From DASUNP01 sp963728545 (lineage in GTDB: Bacteria; Acidobacteriota; Blastocatellia; UBA7656): a stretch of DNA of 64,000 nucleotides. Below the pieces are notes generated by a model. The model had not been told where the DNA came from. It saw nothing but the letters and a program-made list of their open reading frames with translations, and ran no database searches. The DNA is taken from positions 930,001 through 994,000 of the forward strand of contig CAVSKO010000002.1 in NCBI GenBank assembly GCA_963728545.1, in the 5' to 3' direction. This document shows positions 1 through 8,157 of the stretch, piece after piece; the stretch's first letter is position 1; every line of letters begins with the position of its first letter. The position numbers and the translations under genes are program-made.

Positions 1-939
1 CAACGCGTCGAGCAGTTGCGTGAGATCGTCGTCTGGGCCGAGCACTGGGCCGCTCCGCCAGTTGGCGAGCCAGTTGGCGAGCCAGTTGGCGAAGCCACCA
101 CCGAGTTGCGCGCGGCGCTCGACCTGGCCCACAAGATATTGGCTGATCGCCAGCCCCAAGCCCAAGATAAGCTGTTGTCGCTGGTTGACGAGCAAGCGCG
201 CACCGGCAAACACGGCGAGTATTACAATGGCTATCTGCTGGATGTCAGCCTGGATGCCGACTCGGAGTTGATCTGCGCCATCGAGGTGCTGCCGGCCAAT
301 GGCGATGAAGCCAAGGATGCCCAGCCCTTGATTGAATCTGAAGAAGCGGCGCACGGCAATGACATCAAAAGTTTGTCGATGGACGCGATCGGCTTTCGCG
401 GCGAGGTGTTGCGCGAGTTGGCGGTCGAGAGCGGGCCACAACTGACCGTGTATGTGCCGTCGTATGAGTGGCCGGGCTCGGTGCCCGGCTTGTTTCAACC
501 GGGAGATTTTCAACTCGATGAGCCCGGCGAAGCATTGCAATGTCCGGGTGGGCAAACCAGCCGCAGTCGCACGCGAACAGGACGCGATCAAGGCTGGCAA
601 TACTTTTTTCCAGCCCGCCAATGCCAAGCTTGTCGGTTGCGCACGACTTGCCTGAAAGCGGGAGCGAAAGGAGGACGAACGGTTATCAAGAACGACTACG
701 AAGCGGAATATCAAGCGGCCAGAGCGCGCGCCACCACGGCAGCCTATCAGGAGGTGAGAAAGCAGCATCCGCGGATTGAGCGGAAGCTGGCCGAGATGAT
801 GCGCTGGCATGGCGGCAGGCGAGTGCGCTATCGCGGGCGATTGCGAGTGAAGATTCAGTATGTGCTGACCGCCGTCGTCGTCAACCTCAAGCGCATGGTC
901 AAGCTGTTGAACCTGCCACTGAGTCACCAGCCTGCCTGA
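1..939 (+). CDS. IS1182-type transposase, 3' part (cut by window edge)
   Basis: The reading frame is already open at base 1, so only the C-terminal ~310 residues are visible. The last ~140 residues match the pattern of IS1182-family DDE transposases as I know it: a Cys cluster in the order C..C..C (CQACRLRTTC, near residue 210), then a basic 'HPRIERKLAEMMRWHGGRRVRYRGR' type stretch split by a GGRR turn, and a terminal TAVVVNLKRMVKLL helix. The N-terminal part carries three tandem 12-bp units (GEPVGEPVGE, about 58-93) and a run of acidic residues. The family cuts and pastes its own IS element; the gene probably marks a mobile-element copy at the edge of the accessory locus. Whether the upstream half is intact cannot be seen. 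The family call is from motif memory, not a search. Confidence 0.75.
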   Translation, partial: QRVEQLREIVVWAEHWAAPPVGEPVGEPVGEATTELRAALDLAHKILADRQPQAQDKLLSLVDEQARTGKHGEYYNGYLLDVSLDADSELICAIEVLPANGDEAKDAQPLIESEEAAHGNDIKSLSMDAIGFRGEVLRELAVESGPQLTVYVPSYEWPGSVPGLFQPGDFQLDEPGEALQCPGGQTSRSRTRTGRDQGWQYFFPARQCQACRLRTTCLKAGAKGGRTVIKNDYEAEYQAARARATTAAYQEVRKQHPRIERKLAEMMRWHGGRRVRYRGRLRVKIQYVLTAVVVNLKRMVKLLNLPLSHQPA

Positions 940-999
940 AGTGCGGGCAGCAGACCGTGCGTGGTGATGATGAGGTGTATCGTGCTTCATTTCAACTCG

Positions 1000-1017
1000 G
1001 ACTTTTTTAGCAGTCTC
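1000..1017. repeat. Candidate right terminal sequence of the IS element
   Basis: About 60 bases after the transposase stop the sequence GACTTTTTTAGCAGTCTC appears. Ends of this look (a short T run followed by AGCAG) are common at termini of IS1182-like and IS4-like elements. The left end lies outside the window, so neither a matching inverted repeat nor a target duplication can be checked. Confidence 0.3.
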
Positions 1018-1121
1018 TTCAGGGCTTGTTATTGTACACGCGCGTTACCCGGCGCGCGGCAGCCGGGCTTTTGAATTTCGCCCCTTTGGGGCTTTGGCCC
1101 TTCTTTTCAAGCACCCTTTAA

Positions 1122-1589
1122 TTAAAACGGGATTTCGTCTTCTTCAAACTTAGCTTGCTTTGACCGAGAGTTCTGCGGCCTCTTCGCCTCGCCGGTCCCG
1201 GCAGTTGCTTTCGCGCTAGCGGCCCTCGCGGGCTGAGGTTGAATCTGATCGCTCTCCGGCGCGGGTGAGAGAAATTGAACATCCGTCCCACGGACTTCAA
1301 GCGAAGTGCGCGCCGCACCGTCTTTGTCTGTCCATTCACGCTGCGAAAGCTGCCCCTCGACATAAACCTGTCGGCCCTTAGTCAGATACTGGCTTGCAAG
1401 CTCTGCCTGCCGCCCAAAAAGGCTGACCCTGAACCAGGTCGTTACTTCCTGTAACTCTCCTGCTTTGTCCTTTCGACGCTCGGACGTGGCTATAGAAAAA
1501 TCACAAACCGGAGTCCCCTGTGGCGTGTAGCGCAATTCAGGGTCGCGCCCTAAGTACCCTACAATCATAATCTTATTGAAACTTGCCAT
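1122..1589 (-). CDS. ssb: Single-stranded DNA-binding protein
   Basis: A 155-residue SSB. It coats single-stranded DNA in replication, repair and recombination, usually as a tetramer. The N-terminal OB fold is clear: it starts MASFNKIMIVGYLGRDPELRYTP-like, has the WFRVSLFGRQAE core and the KGRQVYVEGQL strand (to about residue 110). A flexible Ala/Gln/Lys-rich linker follows, and the protein ends EEDEIPF, the acidic tip ending in Pro-Phe that binds partner proteins. The start is an ATG with AAGGAG about 9 bases upstream. It stands alone, divergent from the M20 peptidase gene. The C-terminal tip has I instead of the usual D/I-P-F spacing seen in E. coli, which is common. Confidence 0.95.
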   Translation of the reverse strand: MASFNKIMIVGYLGRDPELRYTPQGTPVCDFSIATSERRKDKAGELQEVTTWFRVSLFGRQAELASQYLTKGRQVYVEGQLSQREWTDKDGAARTSLEVRGTDVQFLSPAPESDQIQPQPARAASAKATAGTGEAKRPQNSRSKQAKFEEDEIPF

Positions 1590-1769
1590 AACTCTTATCT
1601 CCTTCCAGCCTTGACTGTATCATAAATAAAACAACGTTTCAACAGCAAATTATATTATGTAGTTGCCCGTCAATAATGGGCAAGATAGAATAGTTATGTC
1701 AATTGATTAAGGGTGCCGAGGGTGGCCTGGAGATATTAAAACCCAACTTCTCTGAATCAGTATCCTCGT

Positions 1770-3011
1770 ATGGTGATTAAGGACAGAGTAATAAAAGCCC
1801 TCTCTTCATATGCCGAAGAGATGATCGATTTCTCTAGCAGGATGATCGCTATCCCGACCGAGAATCCCCCCGGCAGAGCGTACCCTGCCTGTGTCGAGAT
1901 AATCGCGAAACAATTAGACAGAGTCGGACTCGTCCCCGAGGTGATTGAAATTCCCGGCGGGGGCGCGCGCCCAGGCAGCGCCTCTGACAGAGGGTCAGAG
2001 GGAGGCCCACCTCGATGTATAAGGAGCTTTCATGGGTCGGGCAAGAAGACGCTTTATTTCCATGGTCACTATGATGTCGTCCCGGCAACAAGCGCTGAAC
2101 AATTCCAGCCGAAGCGGGTGAGGAACAATCTCTTTGGGCGAGGGTCTGCCGACATGAAGAGTGGCCTTGCGGCGATGGTTTACGCCGTAAAGGCCCTGAG
2201 AGATTGTGGAGTAGACCTAAATGGCAGAATCGGGCTGATGATAGTCCCAGATGAAGAGACTGGAGGCGCTAGGGGCTCACAGTTACTACTACAGTCAGGC
2301 ATACTGGGGGAGGACGGAATAGGAATGCTCACCCCCGAACCTTCGACCGGCATCATTTGGAATGCCAGCCGGGGCGCTCTTTCTATGAACGTAACCGTCA
2401 AGGGCAGGCCCGCGCACGTAGGTCTACACTTCAAAGGCAGGAATGCTTTCGAAGACATGATCGTCGTAGCAAATCGGTTGTTAGAACTAAAGCGTGAAGT
2501 AGAGGCCCGTAAAACCAGTTTTTCCATAGCACCCGACGCCGCTCGAAGGTCAATCCTACTGGTCGGGGGGACGTGCGAAGGGGGGACGAATTTCAATGTC
2601 GTTCCGGACAAAATGTTATTTAGCATTGACCGGAGAATAAATCCCGAGGAGGATCTGCAAGAAGAGAAAGAGAGGCTGCTCGCCTGCTTCAAAGAGTTAG
2701 CAGATAGAGGAATTGAACTGGAGGTCGAAATCCTACAGGAGGGGCGGGCGGCGGGCTTCTCCGAGAACGAACCTCTGGCGAAGGCGCTCGCGCACAACGT
2801 AGCAGAGGTTACCGGCAAGCCGGCTAAGTTCGAACTCTGCCCTGGCCTCTTAGAGATTCGCTATTACGCGGAGAGAAGCATAACGGCAATGGCTTATGGC
2901 CCCGGCCGACTGTCAGTCTCGCACGGCCCTCGCGAGTTCGTGACAGTCAGTGAAGTCTATAGCTGTGCGGCGGTATACGCCTTGACCGCGATGAACCTCC
3001 TGGCCGGATGA
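1770..3011 (+). CDS. M20-family metallopeptidase (ArgE/DapE/CPG2-like)
   Basis: A 413-residue zinc hydrolase of the M20 clan, which removes acyl or amino-acid groups from amides and small peptides in the cytoplasm. The metal motif FHGHYDVVP (His100, Asp102), the GRGSADMKSG segment with the bridging Asp, and PDEETGG (catalytic Glu pair) are all present, as is the dimerisation domain that begins around residue 200. Odd feature: residues about 64-84 are a low-complexity Gly/Arg/Ser stretch whose DNA holds an inverted repeat (CCTCTGA...TCAGAGG, 1981-2001), not typical of the family. The ATG has no strong ribosome site. The gene ends 22 bases from the stop of the PqqD-like gene on the opposite strand. 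A role in trimming a peptide product from that locus is possible but unproven. Confidence 0.85.
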   Translation: MVIKDRVIKALSSYAEEMIDFSSRMIAIPTENPPGRAYPACVEIIAKQLDRVGLVPEVIEIPGGGARPGSASDRGSEGGPPRCIRSFHGSGKKTLYFHGHYDVVPATSAEQFQPKRVRNNLFGRGSADMKSGLAAMVYAVKALRDCGVDLNGRIGLMIVPDEETGGARGSQLLLQSGILGEDGIGMLTPEPSTGIIWNASRGALSMNVTVKGRPAHVGLHFKGRNAFEDMIVVANRLLELKREVEARKTSFSIAPDAARRSILLVGGTCEGGTNFNVVPDKMLFSIDRRINPEEDLQEEKERLLACFKELADRGIELEVEILQEGRAAGFSENEPLAKALAHNVAEVTGKPAKFELCPGLLEIRYYAERSITAMAYGPGRLSVSHGPREFVTVSEVYSCAAVYALTAMNLLAG

Positions 3012-3033
3012 AATAGATGTGCCGGGGTAGCGC

Positions 3034-3309
3034 TCAAACTGCGACATGATAGCCTATCATGTCCACCACCCGTTTCCGCGCCAGGTCATCGAAGGTTTCT
3101 TTAATGGTCAGATACGCGCTGTGGTCAACCGCAAGATTCCTGCTAATTACCAGGCGATTGACTAACTCCTCCAGTGTAAGGTTACCCGAGCAGGCCGCCA
3201 GCAAGTCACTCATATGCTCCGAAACATGATACACGCTATGTGTGAGCAGGTTAAAGACTACATCATACCCCTTCGGCTCAAGCCTTAGGAGTTCATCGGG
3301 CGATCTCAA
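3034..3309 (-). CDS. PqqD-like RRE domain (probably detached tail of the upstream radical SAM gene)
   Basis: About 91 residues with the look of a PqqD-type RiPP recognition element: a beta hairpin (YDVVFNLLTHSVYHVS), then LLAACSGNLTLEELVNRL and a terminal helix bundle. PqqD-like domains bind leader peptides and hand them to radical SAM enzymes. The only start is TTG (3309) with no ribosome site. The frame is open further upstream, through the stop of the radical SAM gene (3320), to about 3335. The sister enzyme at 5097-6938 carries the same kind of domain fused to its C-terminus. I therefore think this is the end of one ~650-residue protein separated by a one-base loss near 3335. A free-standing, translationally coupled RRE is the alternative. 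Confidence 0.6.
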   Translation of the reverse strand: MRSPDELLRLEPKGYDVVFNLLTHSVYHVSEHMSDLLAACSGNLTLEELVNRLVISRNLAVDHSAYLTIKETFDDLARKRVVDMIGYHVAV

Positions 3310-3319
3310 TATATTATTC

Positions 3320-4994
3320 TTATAGACTGAGTCTCATGTCGTGCGAGAATCTCTTCAGCACGACATTACTGTTTAGCATCGGGTATATTCCGTTCCGCGG
3401 CGTATTCCAGCCATGCCTCAGAATCGAGTTTGAGATCATTCCATCCAACCCTACATCGCCAAGCCCCGAGGAATAGAACATAGTTTTGCACCCGGCAAAC
3501 GCCATTGCGTTAACGAGCGGTGCCAGATAGGCGCTGCCCGACTCTTTATCCTGCAACTCTGAATGGATGAACTCCTCAAGGAGGTCGTTAAGCCTTAAGG
3601 CTAGTTCCCTGGGGATCCCGAGGTCGGTCGTGACCGCGTTAGGATCGAACCGCTCAAAGATGAACGCGTACAGGCGCAGGAACAAGTCAAGCGGCTCCTC
3701 CTCAAGTATCTGGCTCAACATGATGGTGGTCATGTTCACCGCAGGGTTGAAATAGAAAAATAGCTTGTCTGTCCACTTCGCGGCCTCCCGCATATCGTCC
3801 CTGCTCCAGTAATTGCTTTCGACCACATAATGCGGGGCCTTCTCTTCATATACCAATCCGAAAGCTTTCGGGTCATCAAACAGAGGTGACCCCGGCAGCA
3901 ACAGGAGGGGATGCGGTTGAATCTTTTGCGGCAACAAGGACATCGCGTACCTTATCCCCGCTTCGTAAGTCTTCGGGCTGTCCTCCGGCAGGCCATAGAT
4001 CAGGTCGATATAGATTTTAATCTTATCCGTCCTTTGCCGAAGAAGGCGTACGTTATTTGTAAACTCCTCTTTCTTCCATTTGCGAGTTATGGTGGCAAGT
4101 GCGCGGTCGTTGATTGACTGAAGGCCGAAGGCCACATAACCGTCATTCAACTGGCCCATCAGGTCTATGGTCTCCTCGTCGAGCAGTTCGGCAACCATCT
4201 CGAAATCGATAACTGTATCGGTGTTCAGATCTATTACCGCGCGCAGGAACTCCTTGAACCTCTTTTTATGCAGATTGGCGACCGCATCCCCCAACCACAT
4301 CCTCTTCAGGGACGAGTTTAGGATAATGGATAATTCTTCTTTGATTCGCTCCATGGGGAAGTATCGAACGCTCAGCATTCTTCCCCAGTAGCAGAAGCTA
4401 CAGGTGAACGGGCACCCCCGGAAGGTTCTCGTAGCCGAAGAGATACCCTTTCATTTTATCAAAATCGACAACCCCGGTGAGGAACGGGGAGGGGATCTCG
4501 TCCAGGTTCTGGATCACGGGCCTGGGGGCCGTGGCGCGAATCTCTCCCCCCTCCCGGTAGACAATGCCTTTGATGTCGGAAAGACCAATGCTGCCATTAA
4601 AAAAGTGCTCCAGAATCTCTGAAAACGTTATCTCCCCTTCCCCGACGGCTATCAAGTCTATCGCATCGTTTTTGCGCATCAACTCCCTGGCGCGGGGAGA
4701 GACTTCCGGGCCGCCAAGAACGATCCTGGTTTCAGGCAGACGGTTGTGGATCGAAGCGCAGATTTCCAACACCTGCTCGATGTTCCAGACGTAGCAGGAG
4801 AAGCCTAAGACATCGGGAGCCTCCCTGCAAATGTCTTCGGCAGCATGCAATTGTTGGCTGTCAACATCGTATCCGACAATCGAGACGTTATTGCCGTTCG
4901 CGGGATTGACCTTCCCCGCGTAGTAGGATTTCAGATAGTAAGGCGCCATGCCCACGATGCCATAGGGGTTCAGACCTACTAAGAGTGTCTTCAT
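3320..4994 (-). pseudogene. B12-binding radical SAM enzyme split by a frameshift
   Basis: Two frames together encode one ~557-residue protein. From the ATG at 4994 the first ~195 residues form a cobalamin-binding Rossmann domain (VLGFSCYVWNIEQVLEI, RIVLGGPEVSPRA, VGEGE). That frame stops at 4398. The other frame carries the radical SAM core: CPFTCSFCYWG (Cys codons 4414-4412, 4402-4400, 4393-4391) running on to 3320. Dropping one base of the GAGAACC run (plus-strand 4424-4428) gives YETFRGCPFTC, exactly the family pattern, so the frame change sits about 10 bases before the iron-sulfur motif. This class methylates or rearranges unactivated carbons using cobalamin, S-adenosylmethionine and a 4Fe-4S cluster. 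Neighbours and the missing C-terminal RRE (see 3034-3309) support a peptide substrate. Could be real decay or an assembly error. Confidence 0.75.
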
Positions 4995-5096
4995 TGGATT
5001 CTCTCCCTTCTAAGAAGCCCGTGCTGGTGTTTTATACCCGTCAGTATTCATCTGGCCCTCAATCCCCGCCGGGGGGGATGAATATCGCCTACCCGC

Positions 5097-6938
5097 CTAG
5101 ACAGAGCTTTCCCTGCGCGTAAGTTTTACCAGGGTGCCAGGCAAGAAATCCTGCGACAGGGTTTCGGGTTCGTTGAAAGTATCCACACCAGGGCTTTCAA
5201 TCAGAATCTCTCGCCGGTGGCCGTTGCCGTTGTTGCCGGCCTGGACCTGGTATTGTTCCGGCAACAACTCCTTATACTCTGCCAGGACGGGCAACTCGTG
5301 AACTAGTTGCAACTGCTCGAACTTGTACAGAGCATTCACGACGTAAGTCAGGGCATCCTCGTAACCGTAATCGAAAAGGCGGCCGATACGTTCGGCAATC
5401 TCCTCTATGGTGAAGTCTCCATTGCAGCGCAGCAGTACTTCATACTGCATCTCGTCGAGCTTGCGTGTGTTCCTGTACATGTCCGCATACACAAAATCCG
5501 GAGGCAGGAATGGGCTCGAATAGAGTGCGGTTTTGCCCGTGCGCATTATGACCACCTCTCTTTTTTTTCGCGGAATTGCATCGCGCAGCAGGCGCTGCTG
5601 CAACTCTAAATCCTCTCCGGGGCTCTCATAACAGTGAAATGCCATGTTGTAACTGATGAAGTATTTGATGACCTCTTCCTTCGTCAAATGCTTGGTGTCA
5701 CATAGAGGCGCCTCAATAAAATCCATGTTGTACCAGTCTTCAATCTTCTCAAACTGGTAATAGAATCCGTGCTTCTCCATCTCCTCAAAGAACTCGGTGC
5801 CGGGGACAGGGTGGAAGATGAAGAATTGGTTTATTGTAGGCTTTGCTTCCAGTATGAATTTCGCGGCCATCGGGATGTCTCGATGAGTCACATCCGGGAA
5901 GCCGAAGATGATCAGGGCGTGTACCTCTATACCCGCCTCCTTGCAAATCTCTATACCCCTCATATAGTCGTTGACAGACTCGCCTTTGTTAATGCTGGCC
6001 GTGTCGCGATGAGATCCCGTCTCGACACCCATCGCGACTGAGTAACACCCCGCCGCCGCCATGAGCTTTGCGATCTCGCGGTTTGTCCTGTCGGCGCGTG
6101 TGTAACAGGTCCATCGAACTTTCGTGTGCAGATTCTGAGAGATCATCTCCTCACAGATGCTTGCCGCAAACTTGTTGTTCAGCGTAAACGTATCGTCGGA
6201 GAAGAAGAATTGATTAAATCCGTACTTGTCATGCAGGAGTCGAACTTCCTCCACAACCTCAAGCGGGTCGCGGTACCGAACGGTGTTTCCTCTGTTCGGG
6301 AAATGAACGCCGCAGAATTTGCAGGTAAATGAGCACCCCCGCTGGGCCTCGATGTAGGGGGGGAGGATTCCGGGCTGCTGATACCTTCTGAGGTCAAGAA
6401 GGTCGTAAGCGGGGACCGGCAACGTTTTCAGGTCCGCCACCATCGGGCGCGGGACCGTCATTACAGGTTTCCCGCGTCCATCCTTGTATAGGATTCCCGC
6501 TACGGAATCCAAAGGCCGCCCTTCGTCTATCGCCCTGGCCAGATCGCTGATTGTTTCTTCGCCTTCGTTCAAAACGACAATGTCTATCTCCGGGATGACA
6601 TCGAATATTTTCTCCTTATAGGTTGACGTAAAAATTCCGCCCACCACGATTGGCACGCCCGGGTCCGCCGCCTTGACAGCCTCACAGCACGCCTTTGTTG
6701 ACGGGATGTAGGGCGCCGCGTGAATACTGATCCCTACAAGATCAGGGCGGTACTCTCTCATTGCTCCAATAATAGACTCGGGCTCGAGGTGATCTATCTG
6801 CATATCATGGATTTTTACCGGAAAGCCGCTGGATTGCAGACACGCGCCAATCACTAAGAGGTTGCGCGGGATAATAGTGGGAAGGCATGCCTCGTAGATG
6901 TCAAAGCGAAACGGTTGATGGATAAGTAGCGTTTTCAT
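5097..6938 (-). CDS. B12-binding radical SAM enzyme with C-terminal PqqD-like domain
   Basis: A 613-residue intact enzyme. Residues ~1-170 are a cobalamin-binding domain (LVGISIHAAPYIPS, IVVGGIFTS, LNEGEETI). The radical SAM motif is CSFTCKFCG (Cys202, Cys206, Cys209), followed by FFFSDDTF and GVETGS, typical SAM-binding elements. After ~residue 470 comes a PqqD-like RRE (RKLDEMQYEVLLRCNGDFTIEEIAERI), then a disordered Gly/Asn tail. The start at 6938 is chosen because GGGGAG sits ~8 bases before it; an upstream ATG at 6968 lacks one. A fused RRE suggests that the substrate is a ribosomal peptide; the obvious candidate is the TTAGG-repeat protein encoded first in the same direction. Which reaction it does (C-methylation, epimerisation, other) is not visible. 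Confidence 0.85.
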   Translation of the reverse strand: MKTLLIHQPFRFDIYEACLPTIIPRNLLVIGACLQSSGFPVKIHDMQIDHLEPESIIGAMREYRPDLVGISIHAAPYIPSTKACCEAVKAADPGVPIVVGGIFTSTYKEKIFDVIPEIDIVVLNEGEETISDLARAIDEGRPLDSVAGILYKDGRGKPVMTVPRPMVADLKTLPVPAYDLLDLRRYQQPGILPPYIEAQRGCSFTCKFCGVHFPNRGNTVRYRDPLEVVEEVRLLHDKYGFNQFFFSDDTFTLNNKFAASICEEMISQNLHTKVRWTCYTRADRTNREIAKLMAAAGCYSVAMGVETGSHRDTASINKGESVNDYMRGIEICKEAGIEVHALIIFGFPDVTHRDIPMAAKFILEAKPTINQFFIFHPVPGTEFFEEMEKHGFYYQFEKIEDWYNMDFIEAPLCDTKHLTKEEVIKYFISYNMAFHCYESPGEDLELQQRLLRDAIPRKKREVVIMRTGKTALYSSPFLPPDFVYADMYRNTRKLDEMQYEVLLRCNGDFTIEEIAERIGRLFDYGYEDALTYVVNALYKFEQLQLVHELPVLAEYKELLPEQYQVQAGNNGNGHRREILIESPGVDTFNEPETLSQDFLPGTLVKLTRRESSV

Positions 6939-7084
6939 CTTTTGCTCCCCTATGCATTTCGAAGGCAAGTCGGCAAGGTAATTATGCCTCCGATTGATCG
7001 TTGGTCCGGTCTAGCAATCAGGCGCATCCGAACGCACGGCAGTCGGAGTGTCTAAGAAAAGACGCAGGCGTGAGTCTGTGTTCT

Positions 7085-7098
7085 CCAATAATTATTGG
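7085..7098. promoter_or_regulatory. Perfect 14-bp palindrome between repeat protein and radical SAM gene
   Basis: CCAATAATTATTGG is a perfect palindrome in the 252-base gap between the stop of the repeat protein (7191) and the start of the radical SAM gene (6938). A dyad like this could be an operator for a dimeric regulator that sets enzyme expression apart from precursor expression. No promoter with good boxes is obvious beside it, so the role is a guess. Confidence 0.3.
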
Positions 7099-7190
7099 TC
7101 GTACACTGACTCCGAGAACCGATCTGCTATACACTCTGGGCGCAAGGCTGCAAGTGCAACGGTTTTCCTCGTCAGTAAAGGGTCTTATTC

Positions 7191-7910
7191 CTATTTTTTG
7201 CTGGTACCACCTGCGGTCGTACCACCTGCGGTCGTGCCTCCGGCAGTTGTACCTCCAGCAGTTGTACCTCCAGCAGTTGTACCGCCTGCGGTCGTGCCTC
7301 CGGCTGTTGTGCCGCCAGCAGTTGTACCGCCCGGTGCGAAGCCAGTTCCCTGTAGGGGTTCGAAGACTCTCATCTCCAGGGCGTCGAGACTCCTGAGATC
7401 CAGCAACACTTCAACCAGTCCAGCACCAGCCGAGCGGAGAACGGCACCACCCGCAGTCGTACCGCCTGCGGTCGTACCGCCAGCAGTCGTGCCACCTGCG
7501 GTCGTACCACCTGCGGTCGTACCACCTGCGGTCGTGCCTCCGGCAGTTGTACCTCCAGCAGTTGTACCGCCTGCGGTCGTGCCTCCGGCTGTTGTGCCGC
7601 CAGCAGTTGTACCGCCTGCGGTCGTACCGCCAGCAGTCGTGCCTCCGGCTGTTGTACCTCCAGCAGTTGTACCGCCCGGGCCGGGACCGATTTGCACAGG
7701 GATGACCCGCACTCCAAGACTTTCGAGGGATTTACAAGATAGAACTATGCTCAACACGGGGCCGCCAGGTATGCCTGGTCCTCGGCCTTCAATTTGCCTC
7801 TCCTCCAAGGGTTCTACTCTTGCCTCAAGCTTGTTCAGATCGTTGATAGCTTCCTTTACATCTTTGCTTTCATCTTTTTTTTTCGGTTCGTCATAATCTT
7901 TTGGACTCAT
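7191..7910 (-). CDS. TTAGG-repeat protein, candidate RiPP precursor
   Basis: A 239-residue protein that I do not recognise from any family. Residues 1-50 are charged and helical (Lys/Glu/Asp-rich, with LNKLEARVEPLEE). Residues 53-80 (SCKSLESLGVRVIPVQIGPGPGG) lead into 15 exact TTAGG units (81-155). Residues 156-195 contain a related segment (LRSLDALEMRVFEPLQG...APGG) followed by 8 exact TTAGG units (196-235) and a TSKK end. There is no signal peptide and one Cys. The start at 7910 has AAGGAGG six bases upstream, which rules out the in-frame start 48 bases earlier. It is the first gene of a minus-strand set with two B12-radical SAM/RRE proteins, so I infer a precursor with a leader and two Thr/Gly/Ala core blocks. 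A structural repeat protein unrelated to the enzymes is the alternative. Confidence 0.7.
   Translation of the reverse strand: MSPKDYDEPKKKDESKDVKEAINDLNKLEARVEPLEERQIEGRGPGIPGGPVLSIVLSCKSLESLGVRVIPVQIGPGPGGTTAGGTTAGGTTAGGTTAGGTTAGGTTAGGTTAGGTTAGGTTAGGTTAGGTTAGGTTAGGTTAGGTTAGGTTAGGAVLRSAGAGLVEVLLDLRSLDALEMRVFEPLQGTGFAPGGTTAGGTTAGGTTAGGTTAGGTTAGGTTAGGTTAGGTTAGGTSKK
7206..7325 (-). repeat. Eight 15-bp units coding TTAGG (distal block)
   Basis: Eight consecutive 15-base units, each translating to Thr-Thr-Ala-Gly-Gly on the minus strand. The units differ at third codon positions (for example ACG ACC GCA versus ACA ACT GCT versus ACA ACA GCC) yet the peptide never changes, which points to selection on the protein. 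Confidence 0.95.
7446..7670 (-). repeat. Fifteen 15-bp units coding TTAGG (proximal block)
   Basis: Fifteen consecutive 15-base units, all coding Thr-Thr-Ala-Gly-Gly, again with synonymous variation. Unit order shows runs of near-identical variants shared with the distal block, as expected from unequal crossing-over within the array. Confidence 0.95.
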
Positions 7911-7916
7911 GGTATG

Positions 7917-7951
7917 CCTCCTTAGGGTGAGCTTCAGGGTCTTTAAGCTCA
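7917..7951 (-). promoter_or_regulatory. Ribosome site and adjoining hairpin of the repeat-protein gene
   Basis: On the minus strand a 7-bp stem (TGAGCTT at 7945-7951 pairing with AAGCTCA at 7928-7934) lies directly before AAGGAGG (7917-7923), which is six bases from the ATG at 7910. The strong Shine-Dalgarno fixes the start. The hairpin could modulate access to it or simply shape the leader end. Confidence 0.5.
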
Positions 7952-8157
7952 CTGACAATTATTCCCTGAGCCTCAGCAGCTGTTTGTGTATTTCGACGGC
8001 TGCAAGGGAAGACTTGAGAAACACTTTGGAAATAGTAAGATGGCGCGATTTCGACCTGGAGGTATACCAAAAACCTTGTATAAGCTAAACCAGCGTCAAC
8101 ATCGGTACTGAGGTAACATAAAACCTCCGAGGAATATAATTCAGTAGCGTTTCCTAC

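Noticed and set aside
1070..1100. GCCCCAAAGGGGC stem after ssb as terminator
   Set aside because: Only five pairs and no T run on the correct strand.
7206..7670. Repeat array as a CRISPR
   Set aside because: Units are 15 bases, contiguous with no spacers, and in frame in a protein.
7048..7896. Plus-strand frame of 282 residues with VVPPA repeats
   Set aside because: It is the complement of the TTAGG array; the opposite strand has the ribosome site, promoter and sensible flanking sequence.
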